A stretch of DNA of 64,000 bases from Montifringilla adamsi (taxonomy: Eukaryota > Chordata > Aves > Passeriformes > Passeridae), in NCBI GenBank assembly GCA_017590115.1, contig JAGGNK010010337.1, forward strand, positions 3,795,679-3,859,678. Reading direction: 5' to 3'. This document shows positions 26,821-37,982 of this stretch, piece by piece. A program made the translations under genes and the position numbers. Under the pieces are notes generated by a model, which was not told where the DNA came from, ran no database searches, and worked only from the letters and a program-made list of their open reading frames with translations. Position 1 is the first letter of the stretch; every line of letters starts with the position of its first letter.

Positions 26821-29800
26821 TGGAACTCCACTGAAAGTACAGAGCCCTGCTAATTAAGATGTAGTGGCCTGCACGTAGGAACCCTTCAGCTTCGTTATGA
26901 AAAAACACAGAACCAAAGCGTTTGGGATGGCATTATCACCAGCACCATTTTAGGATGTGTATCATCACCTCCCTAAGCTTTGATTGCTTTGACCACATTT
27001 GTTTTCTATCTCATAATTGCGATGTTCTTCCAGGATAAGAATATAAAAAGAAAATCTCAACAGAGCATGGAGTAACAGCTCCTTTACTGCCCCTCTAACA
27101 CTACTGCATACTTTATTTCAAACCATTTGAGGCAAGAGCTACCATCTGAGTGGAAGGATGCTTTATCCTAATTTCCTCTACAAAGACTATTCTTCCATTA
27201 AATTTAGTATTGGTTTTTACTCTCCAGCTGCAGCTTCAGAAGGATGTCAATGCCCGTGTTGTGATATTTACAGCTATGATTGCACACAAACCATGGAAGA
27301 CAAAATCCTGAAGCTTGTTCTAATCCACACAAAACAAAAAAAGGCAATGGGAGATAAAACTAACCCTCTTCTGTAAGGGGTTGTGATTTAGCAGAAAGTT
27401 GAGAAGTGATTTTAAAAATGTAATGCTGTTGCACTGAACACACTGAAACTCAGTGTGACCAGCCAGGGCTTTGTCTCCTCACATGTCACCTGTACTTCCA
27501 TCTGCAAAACACACCTATGATGGTGGCCAGCTTGGGTCTTTGGGGCTCATTTTTATTGCTTTAACATTAATTACATGGTGCCCTCTCCACTACCATTAAT
27601 AATGGGGGGAAGTAGTGCTAAGTAAGTAACCTGAATAAAGTTAATAATAGTAACCTGGAAAAAGCCAGAGGAGACAGAGAGAACTATCAAATGAGTAACA
27701 ATGACACGAATCACAAAGCCCCAGTCCTCCTTGTGAACACCACTGCACCACCACCACCTGCACTGACAGCGCCTCTGTGGTGTGGGTCACGACACAGCAG
27801 TGTCAAAGTCAGGATCTGGGGACAATCTCACTGAAGGATGCTTTAAATCCTCCATGCAAGAAAACAAGCACAAGTCAGAATTCACTGTGCTGACTATGAA
27901 AGTGCAAGAAAAGGCTTTTTGCACTATCTGAAGTAGACACATGTCCCAACACTCATCCCCTTCAAAACACCACACCAGAAAATGTTAACTTGAAAGATCC
28001 ACCTCTTTCTCTTCCAAACAAACAAATTCCCCTTTGAAGGCTCCTTTAAAGTTGGACTTCAACAGAAACTAATTAGCTTTTAAATCAAGCACTCCTCCCT
28101 ACATCTCCTCCAGTATCTTTTGTTTAAAATATTTTCATTAGTTTATACAGGTTGAGAAAATGACTAAAAGCAAGACCAAAAAGGGATATAATGCATTACC
28201 AAGGCTTTGGGGAGACAGACTCCAGAACTGTCATCCTTGTAATGATTTCGGGGGGGAGGGGGGGAAGGGGGTGTTTAACTACCTCCAGGAGGCTTTAATA
28301 AAATTCCATGGTTTAATTTTTACTAAAATAAGACATTTGCATTTGGAGGTTCTTCACAGCATTCTGTCCTGTGCTCTGTGATTGCAGCACAGTCAAGGCA
28401 TTGCTGCATTTAATAGCACCTCTACTTCTGCACAGTTAATATTGCTTGATTATTTAAGTTGCAGCATTGCATGAGCAACGTGTTCTCTTAAAAGATACCT
28501 ATTCTTTTTTTCAAAAAATGAGCTTTCCAGTCTTACTGGGGAGTTAGTAGGAAACTTATAAGAGCATTCGCCATAAATACTGTTTTTAAACACAGGCTTT
28601 TTAGGGAAGAATTAAACCTCCTTACCTTTTCAATGCTGAAAACACTACAGACTCCCAAACCTGGAAAAAGCTCAGCTTTGTCACAGTGATTTAGTTCCAT
28701 TACATATTTCAGTCATTCAAAGACACTGTCTCACTACCACAAAGTTCAGCACTAAAATTGCACTTATCACATTCAGGTAGAAAAGGCACCTTTGTGGTGC
28801 TCAGCAAGTACATACACAGTTTTCAGTGTAGCAAGGTGTTTTTCAGATATGTTATACAAGATTTATTAAATAACTACCCATTTCTTTCAGTACAAAAATA
28901 GGCTGGCTCCTAAGATGATTAATCCTTGATTGAGGTGAAAAGCGCAAGGTCTTTTCTTAACAGCCAAGGATTTTTGTTCTCAATTGAAAAATCATACAAA
29001 CATAAAAAATATTACAACACTTATAAATTTTAGAATTAATTTCACAGTACAACCTTAAATGAAGATAAAAAAGTGTGCAAGGGGTGAAGATGTTGACACT
29101 TTTTCAAGTACTAATAGCAACTTTTAACTCATTAAGATCGGAAAAGCAGGTACATTTCAAGACAACCTACATCTCATTCTCCTTTATATCAAACATTTAC
29201 CTCATGATCAAGTGAAAACTAAAATACTACCAATATAGCCACAGAAAAAGGAACTGCCATCACAGCGAAGAGAACAGAAATTCTGCACTGACTTCAGTAG
29301 AAGAAAGCTAGAAAAGAGATTTCAGAGGACTGACCCATACAAATGGATGCAGGCTTCATAAAGTCACATGAAAAAACCCAACTGCTTGCTGGCCTTACAA
29401 ATCAAACAGCTTGTATCACCAGCAAGATGATTGGAACACTGCTTCAGCATTTGTGGAATGAATCATAAATCCAGCCTCTCCATCCTAAAAATGATTCTGT
29501 TTAAAAGATGATGCAACAAACAAAGCACAAGCACATTTGTATACACAACCAGAAATACAAACTTGAATATTATACTGTTAAAGGTTTTTCAGTTTACCTG
29601 TCATACTCAGCTTGAATTATTTCAGTTTAAAAGTCAATCACTCAAGCATTTACTAATTAAGAAAGACATGGCTGATATAGTTGTTATAAGTGAACTCTGT
29701 TTGAATGATAAGTTGTTAGAAAATTGTACAATCAAGTAGACATATTCATGGAAATCTGTGTGATTTAAGGACTATACAGCTGACAGCTTTGAACTAAGAG

Positions 29801-31407
29801 TGGCCAGTGATCAGAGAAATCCTACCACAGAATGTTATAAAAAGTCAACCTTTTCAAAACAAATGTAAAATTCAATTCATGGAAATTTGTATCATAGTTC
29901 TTCAGTTCAAAAAATTTGCAACATCACATTTCTGTTGTCCTTAAAATAAAATTGACTGGCTTCCAGCACTGATAATTCCCCCATTGAATTCAATGAGCAT
30001 AGCACGCAGCTTAGATAGGCATATGGTGTTCTTTACATATGCAAAGTTCTTCATTTATTGTAACTTTCTTCTAGAATTTCTCTCCTCAACCCATTTTTTC
30101 CAGAGATTTCTGCCTAGAAGGCAGAAAGCTTAAAAGGACATAAGCAGAAAGAAGGTTGTTCAAACTCAATGCTTTGCTTTCATGCACACTGGAGGAATGT
30201 GCCAGCAGCACATTTTTACTTCATCAATTCAGCAAGAAACAAGATTGCTCTTCAGTCGACATTCAGAAGCACCAGCCTGACAATTAATACAAGCATGTGA
30301 CGCTGAACAAGTAGGGAGAAGGCAAAAGGAAAAATCTTTTCTTAAATCCAGTCATAAACTTAATAGGACTTAACAAGTTCACTACAAGGTTTAACTGGAG
30401 AAGGATCATTAGGAAATATACTACAGCAGATATGGAAATAAAGAAAATGCCACCTTTGTGGCCACTTAACAAAACCTGAAAAAGTAGTGCATGGAAAGCA
30501 GGTTGAATACCAAATAGCTGCTTTTCTCTACCTCTGTCAAACCACACTTCAGAAAATTAAGAAAATTCTTTACTTGACACCTCAACACATCAGTCACAGC
30601 AATTAAAAACATCTACATGGATGGAGTTGTTTGTGCTTCATTTCCAGCTCTCATTAGCACAGAATTCCCTTCATCATCTCTCTTGCCCTGCCTATTAATG
30701 GGGACAATTATGCTGACCTCCTTTATAAAGGGCTCGAAAATCTACAGTTAAAAATGTTCCTAAACAAGTAATTATATACAACAGCAATCATGTATCAAAC
30801 TTCAGTTATCAACTCATCACATGAAAGCAAGAATCAGATTGTTCCTGGAATTACTACACAAAATCCAATTTCTCCACTGACATGAGCTTCCTAGTACTTC
30901 CATCATTATTATTACAGCTGCATTATGCTAAAATGCACTAAAGAACCTGTTTACCACTGACTGACATTTTGAAGATTTTCCAAGCTTTGAACAACAAAAG
31001 ACCCAGGACTCTTTTCAGCAGTAATTTCCATGTTAATAATTTCCATCTTGTTAAACAAAGATACTTTTGACCAGTGTCAAGCTTACGTGCTATTCTGAAT
31101 CTGCAGCCTGGATTGTTGCAATGGCTCTGAGCTAAAACAGGCTGTAACACTTTGTAAATGTATTTTCCTGTTACATCCATCAACCTCTCCCTCCTTACAG
31201 GGACTGCTCTACAAGGCCACAATTTCATCACCACCACTTACTGTCACCAGTTTCTCTTCTTCTTTCCTCCACATCTATATGTTACTTTCCTCCTTTCAGC
31301 CACACACAATGCCCAAAATCATTCAGTATGTTTGATGTGCATATTTTTTTTTCATCTTGTGCTACTAAAAATGAAAAAAAGGCGAGAGGATTTGTTATAA
31401 AATTAAG
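26821..31407. other. Non-coding intronic stretch
   Basis: AT-rich intronic sequence leading to the SERGEF exon. Apart from the G-rich tract at 28250 I recognise no repeats or genes. TAATTA-type homeodomain cores and other common short motifs occur but are not distinctive. Confidence 0.6.
28250..28273 (+). other. G-quadruplex candidate
   Basis: Runs of seven, seven and five G separated by A and AA (28250-28256, 28258-28264, 28267-28271), followed by TG. The long runs can be divided to give four or more GGG tracts with short loops. On the SERGEF sense strand this is a C-run, so any quadruplex would form on the non-template strand for minus transcription's opposite, the plus strand. Confidence 0.6.
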
Positions 31408-31415
31408 CTACTTAC
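31408..31415 (-). other. SERGEF: 5' splice donor of the SERGEF exon
   Basis: On the minus strand the exon end TTG is followed by GTAAGTAG, a near-consensus U1-type donor. It closes the 37-nt exon after the first base of a Gly codon. Confidence 0.85.
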
Positions 31416-31452
31416 CAACTATTGCCAGATTATGCTCCGAGCCACATGCGAT
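31416..31452 (-). CDS. SERGEF: SERGEF internal coding exon (RCC1-type repeat), 37 nt
   Basis: Read on the minus strand, this 37-nt exon starts in phase 0 and ends one base into a codon, giving IACGSEHNLAIV and the first base of Gly. The CGSEHNLAI core is a classic RCC1 beta-propeller repeat (Cys-Gly-x-x-His-x-x-Ala). From memory it corresponds to VSCGSEHNLAIIG in human SERGEF (DelGEF), where the segment is also 12 codons plus one base. SERGEF is a cytosolic RCC1-like protein reported to bind the exocyst subunit Sec5 and to modulate secretion. The exon is bounded by a pyrimidine tract ending in CAG and by a GTAAGT donor. Skipping it would shift the frame, because 37 is not a multiple of 3. Neighbouring exons (the repeat containing TWGRADYGQLG upstream, the final SWGWNEHG exon downstream) were not found in the window. 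Another RCC1-family gene is possible but fits less well. Confidence 0.85.
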
Positions 31453-31475
31453 CTGAAAAAGAAAGATGAACATAA
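31453..31475 (-). other. SERGEF: 3' splice acceptor and pyrimidine tract of the SERGEF exon
   Basis: On the minus strand the bases just before the exon read CATCTTTCTTTTTCAG, a strong pyrimidine tract ending in the AG acceptor (complement of positions 31453-31454). This defines the exon start and sets the coding phase to 0. Confidence 0.85.
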
Positions 31476-33161
31476 ATCAGAACCTGCCTATCAGTAGGAA
31501 GATAGTCACAATTATGACAGGAAATCAAAAATTAACCTGAAACAAACAACTACATTTTGGAGGATGCAAAATCAAGGTTGAAGTGTTCTCACTCTTAAAT
31601 GGAATTTCATTTGTAGCCTCACTTAGAGGCTTAGTGGGAGGAGTGCACGTTTATTCGTTCAATAAAGAGGTAATTTCTTTTCAAAATCCAGACATTTCAA
31701 CCCTTTCAAGCAAGACTGGCCATGATTCTGCAAGAAGATCACACCTTTGACAACAGCCACTGGATCCAACAAGAGACACACACAACAAGAGCAAACACAA
31801 ATTAATCCATACAGAGGCAGCTGGGAATCAAAAGGGTGATGAAGACCTCCATCTCTCTTACCTACATTGTTTTTCCAGCTGACCCCTGAGGAACTGCACA
31901 AAGTATACAGGCTCAGTGTGATAAACCTGATGTGATATGATCCCTATGGTCATCTGCCTAGAAGGGAGAAAAACTACCCTGAAACTCAACCCTTCTGTTA
32001 GCTCATTAATGATGGAAATCAGTTATTAATTCCTTTTCAAAGCAAACTTACAGTCCACATATTTTTCATCCTTCTTTGTAGCTGCTGTGAACATGTGTGA
32101 TGTTTAAGTTGCTTTGGTGCACTGAGTTTTTTAAGTTTTGTAAGCTGCCCACCAATGAAGGCAACACAGGCACCCAGAGCAGTCCCCTGTCCTTACTGCA
32201 AGGGCTTGTCTTTCCCACAGAATTTCTTTTGCAAGGTCACTGCTGGCATAATTGTCTGATGTAAGAGACTTCACTTCACACAAGGTTACTCTGCTGAGTG
32301 TCCTCAAGTTTTTAATTTAAATAAAAGCAATCCCCTCAAAATCCTGCATTCAGTTCACTGCCTCGAAACTACTTGCCCATTATGCCTACTACTGAGCTGG
32401 AGAAAATTAATAAGCACATTCTTCCTAAAGTATATTTGCAATAGCAAAATATAATGCAGGAGTATATGCTCAATTATAATAAAAAATAGAAGTCCATACC
32501 ATCAAAAGTTTATATGGTTCTGTGCATGCATAACTTTATAGCTTTTACAGCCAGAGAAACAGCTATAATCACCTCCATGTCTGCAGAACATAAAACCACA
32601 GAAGTTAATAAAACAGGCCTTGTGCTCAGCTCACTGTGCTTGAGTATTTGCTTGGGTGAAGAGACACCCAAGACTGACACATTGAGTAGCTTGAGCTCTT
32701 GTGTTACAAATGAACACTACAATCTCTACTATTCACATTTTACCCACATCACAATGCTACATGAAAACATTTGGGCAAAGCCAACCCAACACAACAATGG
32801 CAAGGAAGAAGAAAAAGGCTCTTTGGAATAAAGGTGCTTATGCAACACATTAAAGCATTTGGGAAAATAATTCAAGTCTCAGCACATTCTAGCATGGCCT
32901 CATCGTCAGAAAAATCAAGAGAAAGCAGCAGGAAAAGCAATGTCTTTGCAAGAGCACTAGCAGGACTGCATCGAGTCCTTTATTCCACAGTAGTGCAGAC
33001 AGGAAAAGCTCCAAGTCCCAGCCATTAAAATACATAAATCACGGCCATATCCCACATCTCTACCCTCACCACTAGACCGAGCCCTACACAGCAGCAGGGC
33101 TGGCTCCTAATGCCTATTTACTGGCTAATGCTCCCACCTGTGCTTCTCAGGCTTTTAAACC

Positions 33162-33175
33162 GATGCCATGGCAAC
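33162..33175. promoter_or_regulatory. X-box-like RFX site, one mismatch
   Basis: GATGCCATGGCAAC matches the RFX consensus GTNRCC-NN-RGYAAC except for A in place of T at position 2. The centre TGCCATGGCA is a 10-bp palindrome. A single short motif, so only a candidate. Confidence 0.35.
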
Positions 33176-33429
33176 AAGATCCACACATGGAAGCACATGC
33201 AAAGGCTTTCTAGCAAAAAAAGCAAAATTATTGTCTTTACCAAGTGCTGAAAATTGGATATACTGAAGTCGCTGCTAATAGAATAAATAAATTTTATCTG
33301 AGGTGGGAATAGTCTTGCCTAATTCCCTAGGAAATACACTGACACAGGTAGATTCAAAAGCATTGGCACAAAAGAATTGCTCAGGCTGGTGGCTGACACT
33401 GCCAGGACCTGCTCCAGAAACACTACATT

Positions 33430-33461
33430 AAAAAAAAAAAAAAAAGGAAAAAAAAAAAAAA
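33430..33461. repeat. Poly-A tract interrupted by GG
   Basis: A16-GG-A14. There is no recognisable retrotransposed sequence upstream, so it may be a decayed tail or simple slippage. Confidence 0.8.
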
Positions 33462-35352
33462 GCCCCACATAAAAGAGGTGTTATTTAGATTGTAAAAAAC
33501 CACCCCTGACAAATAAGCAGGGTTTTTTTGCTACATCCAATAGCAGCAGGTACAGAGCCTGCAAAGCAGATAAAAGAATGCTGGTGATCTCAAACAGCTT
33601 TGCTCACGTAGCTGCTACTGTGGCCACCGTTCAGAGGCTCCCACTAGCCAGTTATCTGGCTGTGAGGGACTCACTCAAATTGCTGTGTTATACAGACTGG
33701 CCAGTGCTGGGAGCTGCCCCAAGGCAGCCACTCATGGCCAACATGCTGCAGCTCTGGGGCTGAAGGGTACCAGCTACTGCAAAACACAAAAACACCTCTT
33801 CTGGGGGAGTAAAAGCCACCTCAGTGAAGTGCCAGCTTTAACTGGAACCAAGTAAAATCACAAGCTGCTGAAGGCAGTGCCCTGGATTCACCCTCGACAG
33901 CCCAGAGCAAGGACAGCACACACCATGTACCAGCAGCAGCTTGTGCTCCAAAGTAGAATTTGCTCAATTTAGAGCGCAAGGTTCACCACACCTCTGCCTT
34001 ATCGCAGGGTGTCACCACCTGACAACACAGACTGACTTTGTAGGAACCCCCAGTTAAAAAAAAACCTTAGAGAGCTCTAAATTTAGCTTTCTGGAACGCC
34101 TTGTCCATCATCCATGCTCCTTGCTACAGGCTATACCATCCACCCACAGGATTCCTGCTTGCCTGCACACACCTAGGCCTCTGGAGCTCAGGAGGGACCA
34201 CACCACAGAGGTGAAGCAAGGTTGCCACTGCTTAATGTGCCTTGAAGCCTTGCAGGTATTTCACAACATCTTTCCTGCAATAAAGTTCAAAATGTGGCAC
34301 CCCCTTTTCTCCACGACTCCCCACAAAAGGCAACAATCAGCCAAAAGTGAATGATTTGCTGGTACAAACACAGACCAGCCAGAGAACAGCATTGCTGAAC
34401 AGATGTTTTATGCTTACATTAGAAGGAATAAGCTCTTCAGTCAGTGCAGCTCACTGGGAGAAGCCTGGTATTTACTGCAGCAACTATAATTTTCTGACTA
34501 CTTCTCTTCTGTCCCCACCCCCAATATGCTGCAGAGAAATTAAATTCCAACAGACATCTGCATGCTTCCAGTGGGTCAGTACATTCAGGGATGCTTATAA
34601 ACACACAACAATGCTTTCTAATTGGGTAATAATTTTACATTATGTTTTAATTGAAAAAAAATCACTAAACTTAATGACAAATCAAAGACACTGTTACTGA
34701 GCAAAGCATTCTGTGAGCCTAAGAAACACAACTCCGTACTCAGTGAACAGCTCACACTAAAGTTCTCAGTTGGGAAGGAAATTGGAGAAGTTGTGAAGGA
34801 TATTGTGATCTCTATATAAATGATCTCAAAGCATGTGACAAATGTCTATAAGGCAGGAAAAGAATGCTTAGGGACCATTTCACCCAGAACTTATTTACCT
34901 TATTATCTGCGCTCTTTCAACCATACCTAAATTGTTTGTTTCTTCCCTTAAATTGTGTGCTTGCAAGCTGTTTTGTACCTAGCAATGCCTGTGGTTCAGA
35001 TCCATCCATCCATCCAGAATTAACACGTCTAGTGTAAGCAGCCAAGGGACCAGAATTTTATTAATCATAAATAGCATGATAAATAGCATAATCACAGACA
35101 TAAGCTGCAAGGATGGTGAGGAAAGACCTTAGCACAGCAACCACAAACTCTGGGCAAAACACCAACACCTTTCTGCAGCCTACATATATGCTGATGGCCC
35201 AGTCCTAACAAAAATTAATTGACTGAATGTGAAATCAATGGGTTATGCAAAAAAGATAAAATATTTCACTTAAGAACAAAATATTTTTCTATCTTAAAAG
35301 CACTACATGAAGAAGCAAAATAATGTTTAGTACATGTTATATAAACATTCCC

Positions 35353-35414
35353 ATATATACCTGAGTGTGCGTATAGATATAAAAAAGAATATATATATAC
35401 ACACACACACATAT
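35353..35414. repeat. (TA)n/(CA)n compound microsatellite
   Basis: Interrupted atatata stretches lead into acacacacacaca near 35400-35412. A simple repeat. Confidence 0.75.
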
Positions 35415-37566
35415 TAGGAAAAGAAGGTTATCTACTAAACAAGATATTTATCAGGGAAGAAAGTTCAGACAGAGCACCACTGATTCTATCTGGGATAGAG
35501 ATCTCACCTTTGCAGACAGCAAACAAACACACACAGGACAAGACTCCTGTGGATATTTAGACATGCAGTCTTCCTTTCATTTCAAAATGTAATTAAGAGA
35601 CAAAAACACCTTTTGCCAACCATCCCCTAAGGGACTTCTGAGTACTGTAACAAAACAAGTCTGACAAAGTGTATAAAAATCCAGGTTTCAGGCTAGTACC
35701 ATGACCACAAGGCTATTCTTTCTTTTCCTTCTGTAACCCCAGGGCTTTGACCGAGTGCAATACACCGGGAAAAAATGGAATCAGAACTACAGGCAAAGTC
35801 AACCTCCCACTGCAGCAGAGGGGAAGGGACAGAACAGGAGAGGGTGCAATGAAGAGGCACAGGGAGCTGGACTCACAAGAGGGATTACAATTTGAAAAAT
35901 CACAAGCATCCAAACATCAAGGTGTTAAGCAAGAGCAACAAAAATACCTCAATGCCATTTATTTTTGCTTCACCACCCTATAAACGCACGTTAATTCCCT
36001 TCAGTGCAATTATTTCCCAGAACATGAAAGGCTGTGGAGGCTTCTATCACTTCTTAGAGATGAGAGCATGATGTACAAAGAAAATTTTTAAGGATGAATG
36101 AAGATCTGATGTTTAAGTTGCATGCAGATTCCAGTTTCTGTCTTCCTAATTGCACCAAAGCTCTTTTTCAGGGAGAGAGAGGGCAGGAGGCAAGGGAAGG
36201 AAATCTCTGAAAAGGTGGGCACATAAGTACTTTCATCCAGCACTTTAGCCATGGTATCTCATGTCTTTTGACAAATTTCACTGTAAGGAAATTGCCAGGG
36301 CCAGAAGATGGCAAATTTTATTCCTTCTGAGATCAGAAGTCCTAATGGGAAGAGACGAGGTGACCGAGAGACTGCAGATCAAAGCTTATGTAAGGCAGGG
36401 GAATCTTCTCTCCCGGAGCTGCTCTTCCATGCCCTTGATTAATGTGTGTAACAGCAATTTGTACTGTTTGACACCCTCGGTGCGACTACATTTGTATGCA
36501 GAATTCTATTGATGTGTAAAAATAAAGTAAAAGGAATCTAATTAGCAAAGCTGTCCTGCTTCCAATGATCCTTTACTAGGAACTCAGTGTTCCTCTTCTG
36601 GATCATTTGACTCCTGATTGATAAGAAAGCAGCTTGCTAACCTAGTCACATTCCTTGGCCAGCATAAAACTAAGTTCAGGTTCATGCAGAACATGTTCCT
36701 AGCTGTTGGCTGCAGCAGGTGAAAAGAGGGCTAGTGTCCTGTAGATGACAGGATATTTTCCATTTTTCATCAAATAATCTTATTTTCTACTTAACAAAGA
36801 TTTTTTTTTTTTTTTGGTAGTTGTGTGATTGGCTTTTTAGTTTTTATGTAGTTTACTTTCCCCTACAACAAGAAAATTCACAACAGAATTTAAACTGAAC
36901 ACGCATAATAAGGTCTGGAAGAAAACATTTCTTCTCAAAACACGCCTGACCAAAAGTTAACGTGCCACGTAAGTGGACCTTTGCAAGCATGGAGGAAAAG
37001 AGGAAGCATTAAGGCATTGGCAGGATGCAGTAAGCTTTCAAAGGAAGATTTTACAGCTCCCTATAGCTTCCAGAGTGATGATCTATGCCCTCCCTGCCTG
37101 AAAGTAATTCCAAGCCTGTGTCACTTGCAGCACAAGACACAAAATGCTTTTTCTCTGTGCAGCATTTCCCTTGGTTCTCTACCCACTCTTTTCAGAGTCC
37201 CATCTTCCATCACTCAACACCCAGTCCTGAAACTGCCTTACAGTCACCAAAAAGCCAGGTGGCCAACACCAAGAGCTTGCCTCACACCCTCCAGGCCATG
37301 TTACACATATATGTGTCCCTGCACACCTTCCCTCTCCGTGACACTAACCACACGTGAGAAATTCCTCTGCCCTCCACTGACTGAGCACCACACTTCCAGG
37401 AAAGCCTTCGTGTGGTTAACAGGGTGCAATTGAACTTCTGTGATTCACTTGGTGCTCCTTAGGTCTCAAGTGCTTGCACAAGATAGAAACGTTGTTAAGT
37501 ACAAAGCAAAAAGCAAAAAAAACCCAAACCACAAACAGCAACAACAAAAATAACCCAACCAACAAT

Positions 37567-37572
37567 AAGAAA
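37567..37572. repeat. Target-site duplication, left, of LTR copy 1
   Basis: AAGAAA directly before the TGTCAC start; the same 6 bp follows the LTR at 37977-37982. Because the region is A-rich, part of the match could be chance, but both LTR copies independently give 6 bp. Confidence 0.75.
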
Positions 37573-37976
37573 TGTCACATTCACATTTTCTGGAAAAATC
37601 CCTTTGCCCAGGATTTTTCTCTTGAGAAGACGAGAAGCCTCAGAGAAAAAGGAAAAAAAATAATTATCTCATTTGCTTCTCCTGTGTTTTGCTCCTTTGG
37701 AATGTGGTTGGAGATTGTTTCATTGCATTCTGGTGTGAGTTGCTTTCACTCATTGGCCAATCAGTGCCAAGCTGTTTTAGGACTCTGGAGGGAGTCAGGA
37801 GTTTTCATTATTATCTTTTTAGCATTCTGTAAGTATCCTTTCTGTATTCTTTAGTATAGTATAATTTAGTATTCTTTAATATAATATAGTATCATAAAAT
37901 AATAAATTAGCCTTCTGAGAACATGGAGTCAGATTCATCATTCCTTCCTGCCATGAGGGTCCCCACAAATACAATA
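37573..37976 (+). mobile_element. Solo LTR, copy 1 (404 bp), ERVK-like
   Basis: The block begins TGTCACATTCACATT and ends AAATACAATA. Its reverse-oriented relative at 41581-41989 has the same ends, which fixes both boundaries. It is flanked by perfect 6-bp duplications AAGAAA (37567-37572 and 37977-37982); 6 bp is usual for class II (ERVK-type) retroviruses. It carries a CCAAT box (GGCCAATCAG, about 37755), an AT-rich TAGTATAGTATA segment, and AATAAA (about 37904) ahead of CTTCTGAGAACATGGAGTC. No internal retroviral genes remain, so this is a recombined solo LTR. Relative to copy 2 it lacks about 18 bp. It sits in an A/C-rich stretch and lies antisense to SERGEF. Confidence 0.88.
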
Positions 37977-37982
37977 AAGAAA

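Larger units (their letters stand above)
1..31415 (-). other. SERGEF: SERGEF intron downstream of the exon (partial)
   Basis: The sequence to the left of the exon would be the intron that follows it in the transcript. It is at least 31.4 kb. I looked for the complement of the conserved final-exon motif SWGWNEHGMCGDG and did not find it, so the last coding exon probably lies beyond position 1. The intron carries one probable solo LTR, a CpG patch and simple repeats. Confidence 0.7.
31476..37566. other. Non-coding intronic stretch
   Basis: No gene recognised. It contains a poly-A pair near 33430-33461, an X-box-like palindrome at 33162-33175, a mildly G+C-richer segment around 33560-34300 without coding motifs, and an AT/AC microsatellite near 35353. 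The 150-codon plus frame at 36981-37433 has no domain and biased, repeat-like composition. Confidence 0.6.

Noticed and set aside
36981..37433. 150-codon plus-strand open frame, one of the longest in the window
   Set aside because: No domain, no splice context and compositional bias (Ser, Pro, Leu, Thr); overlapping frames of similar length occur by chance in this kind of sequence.
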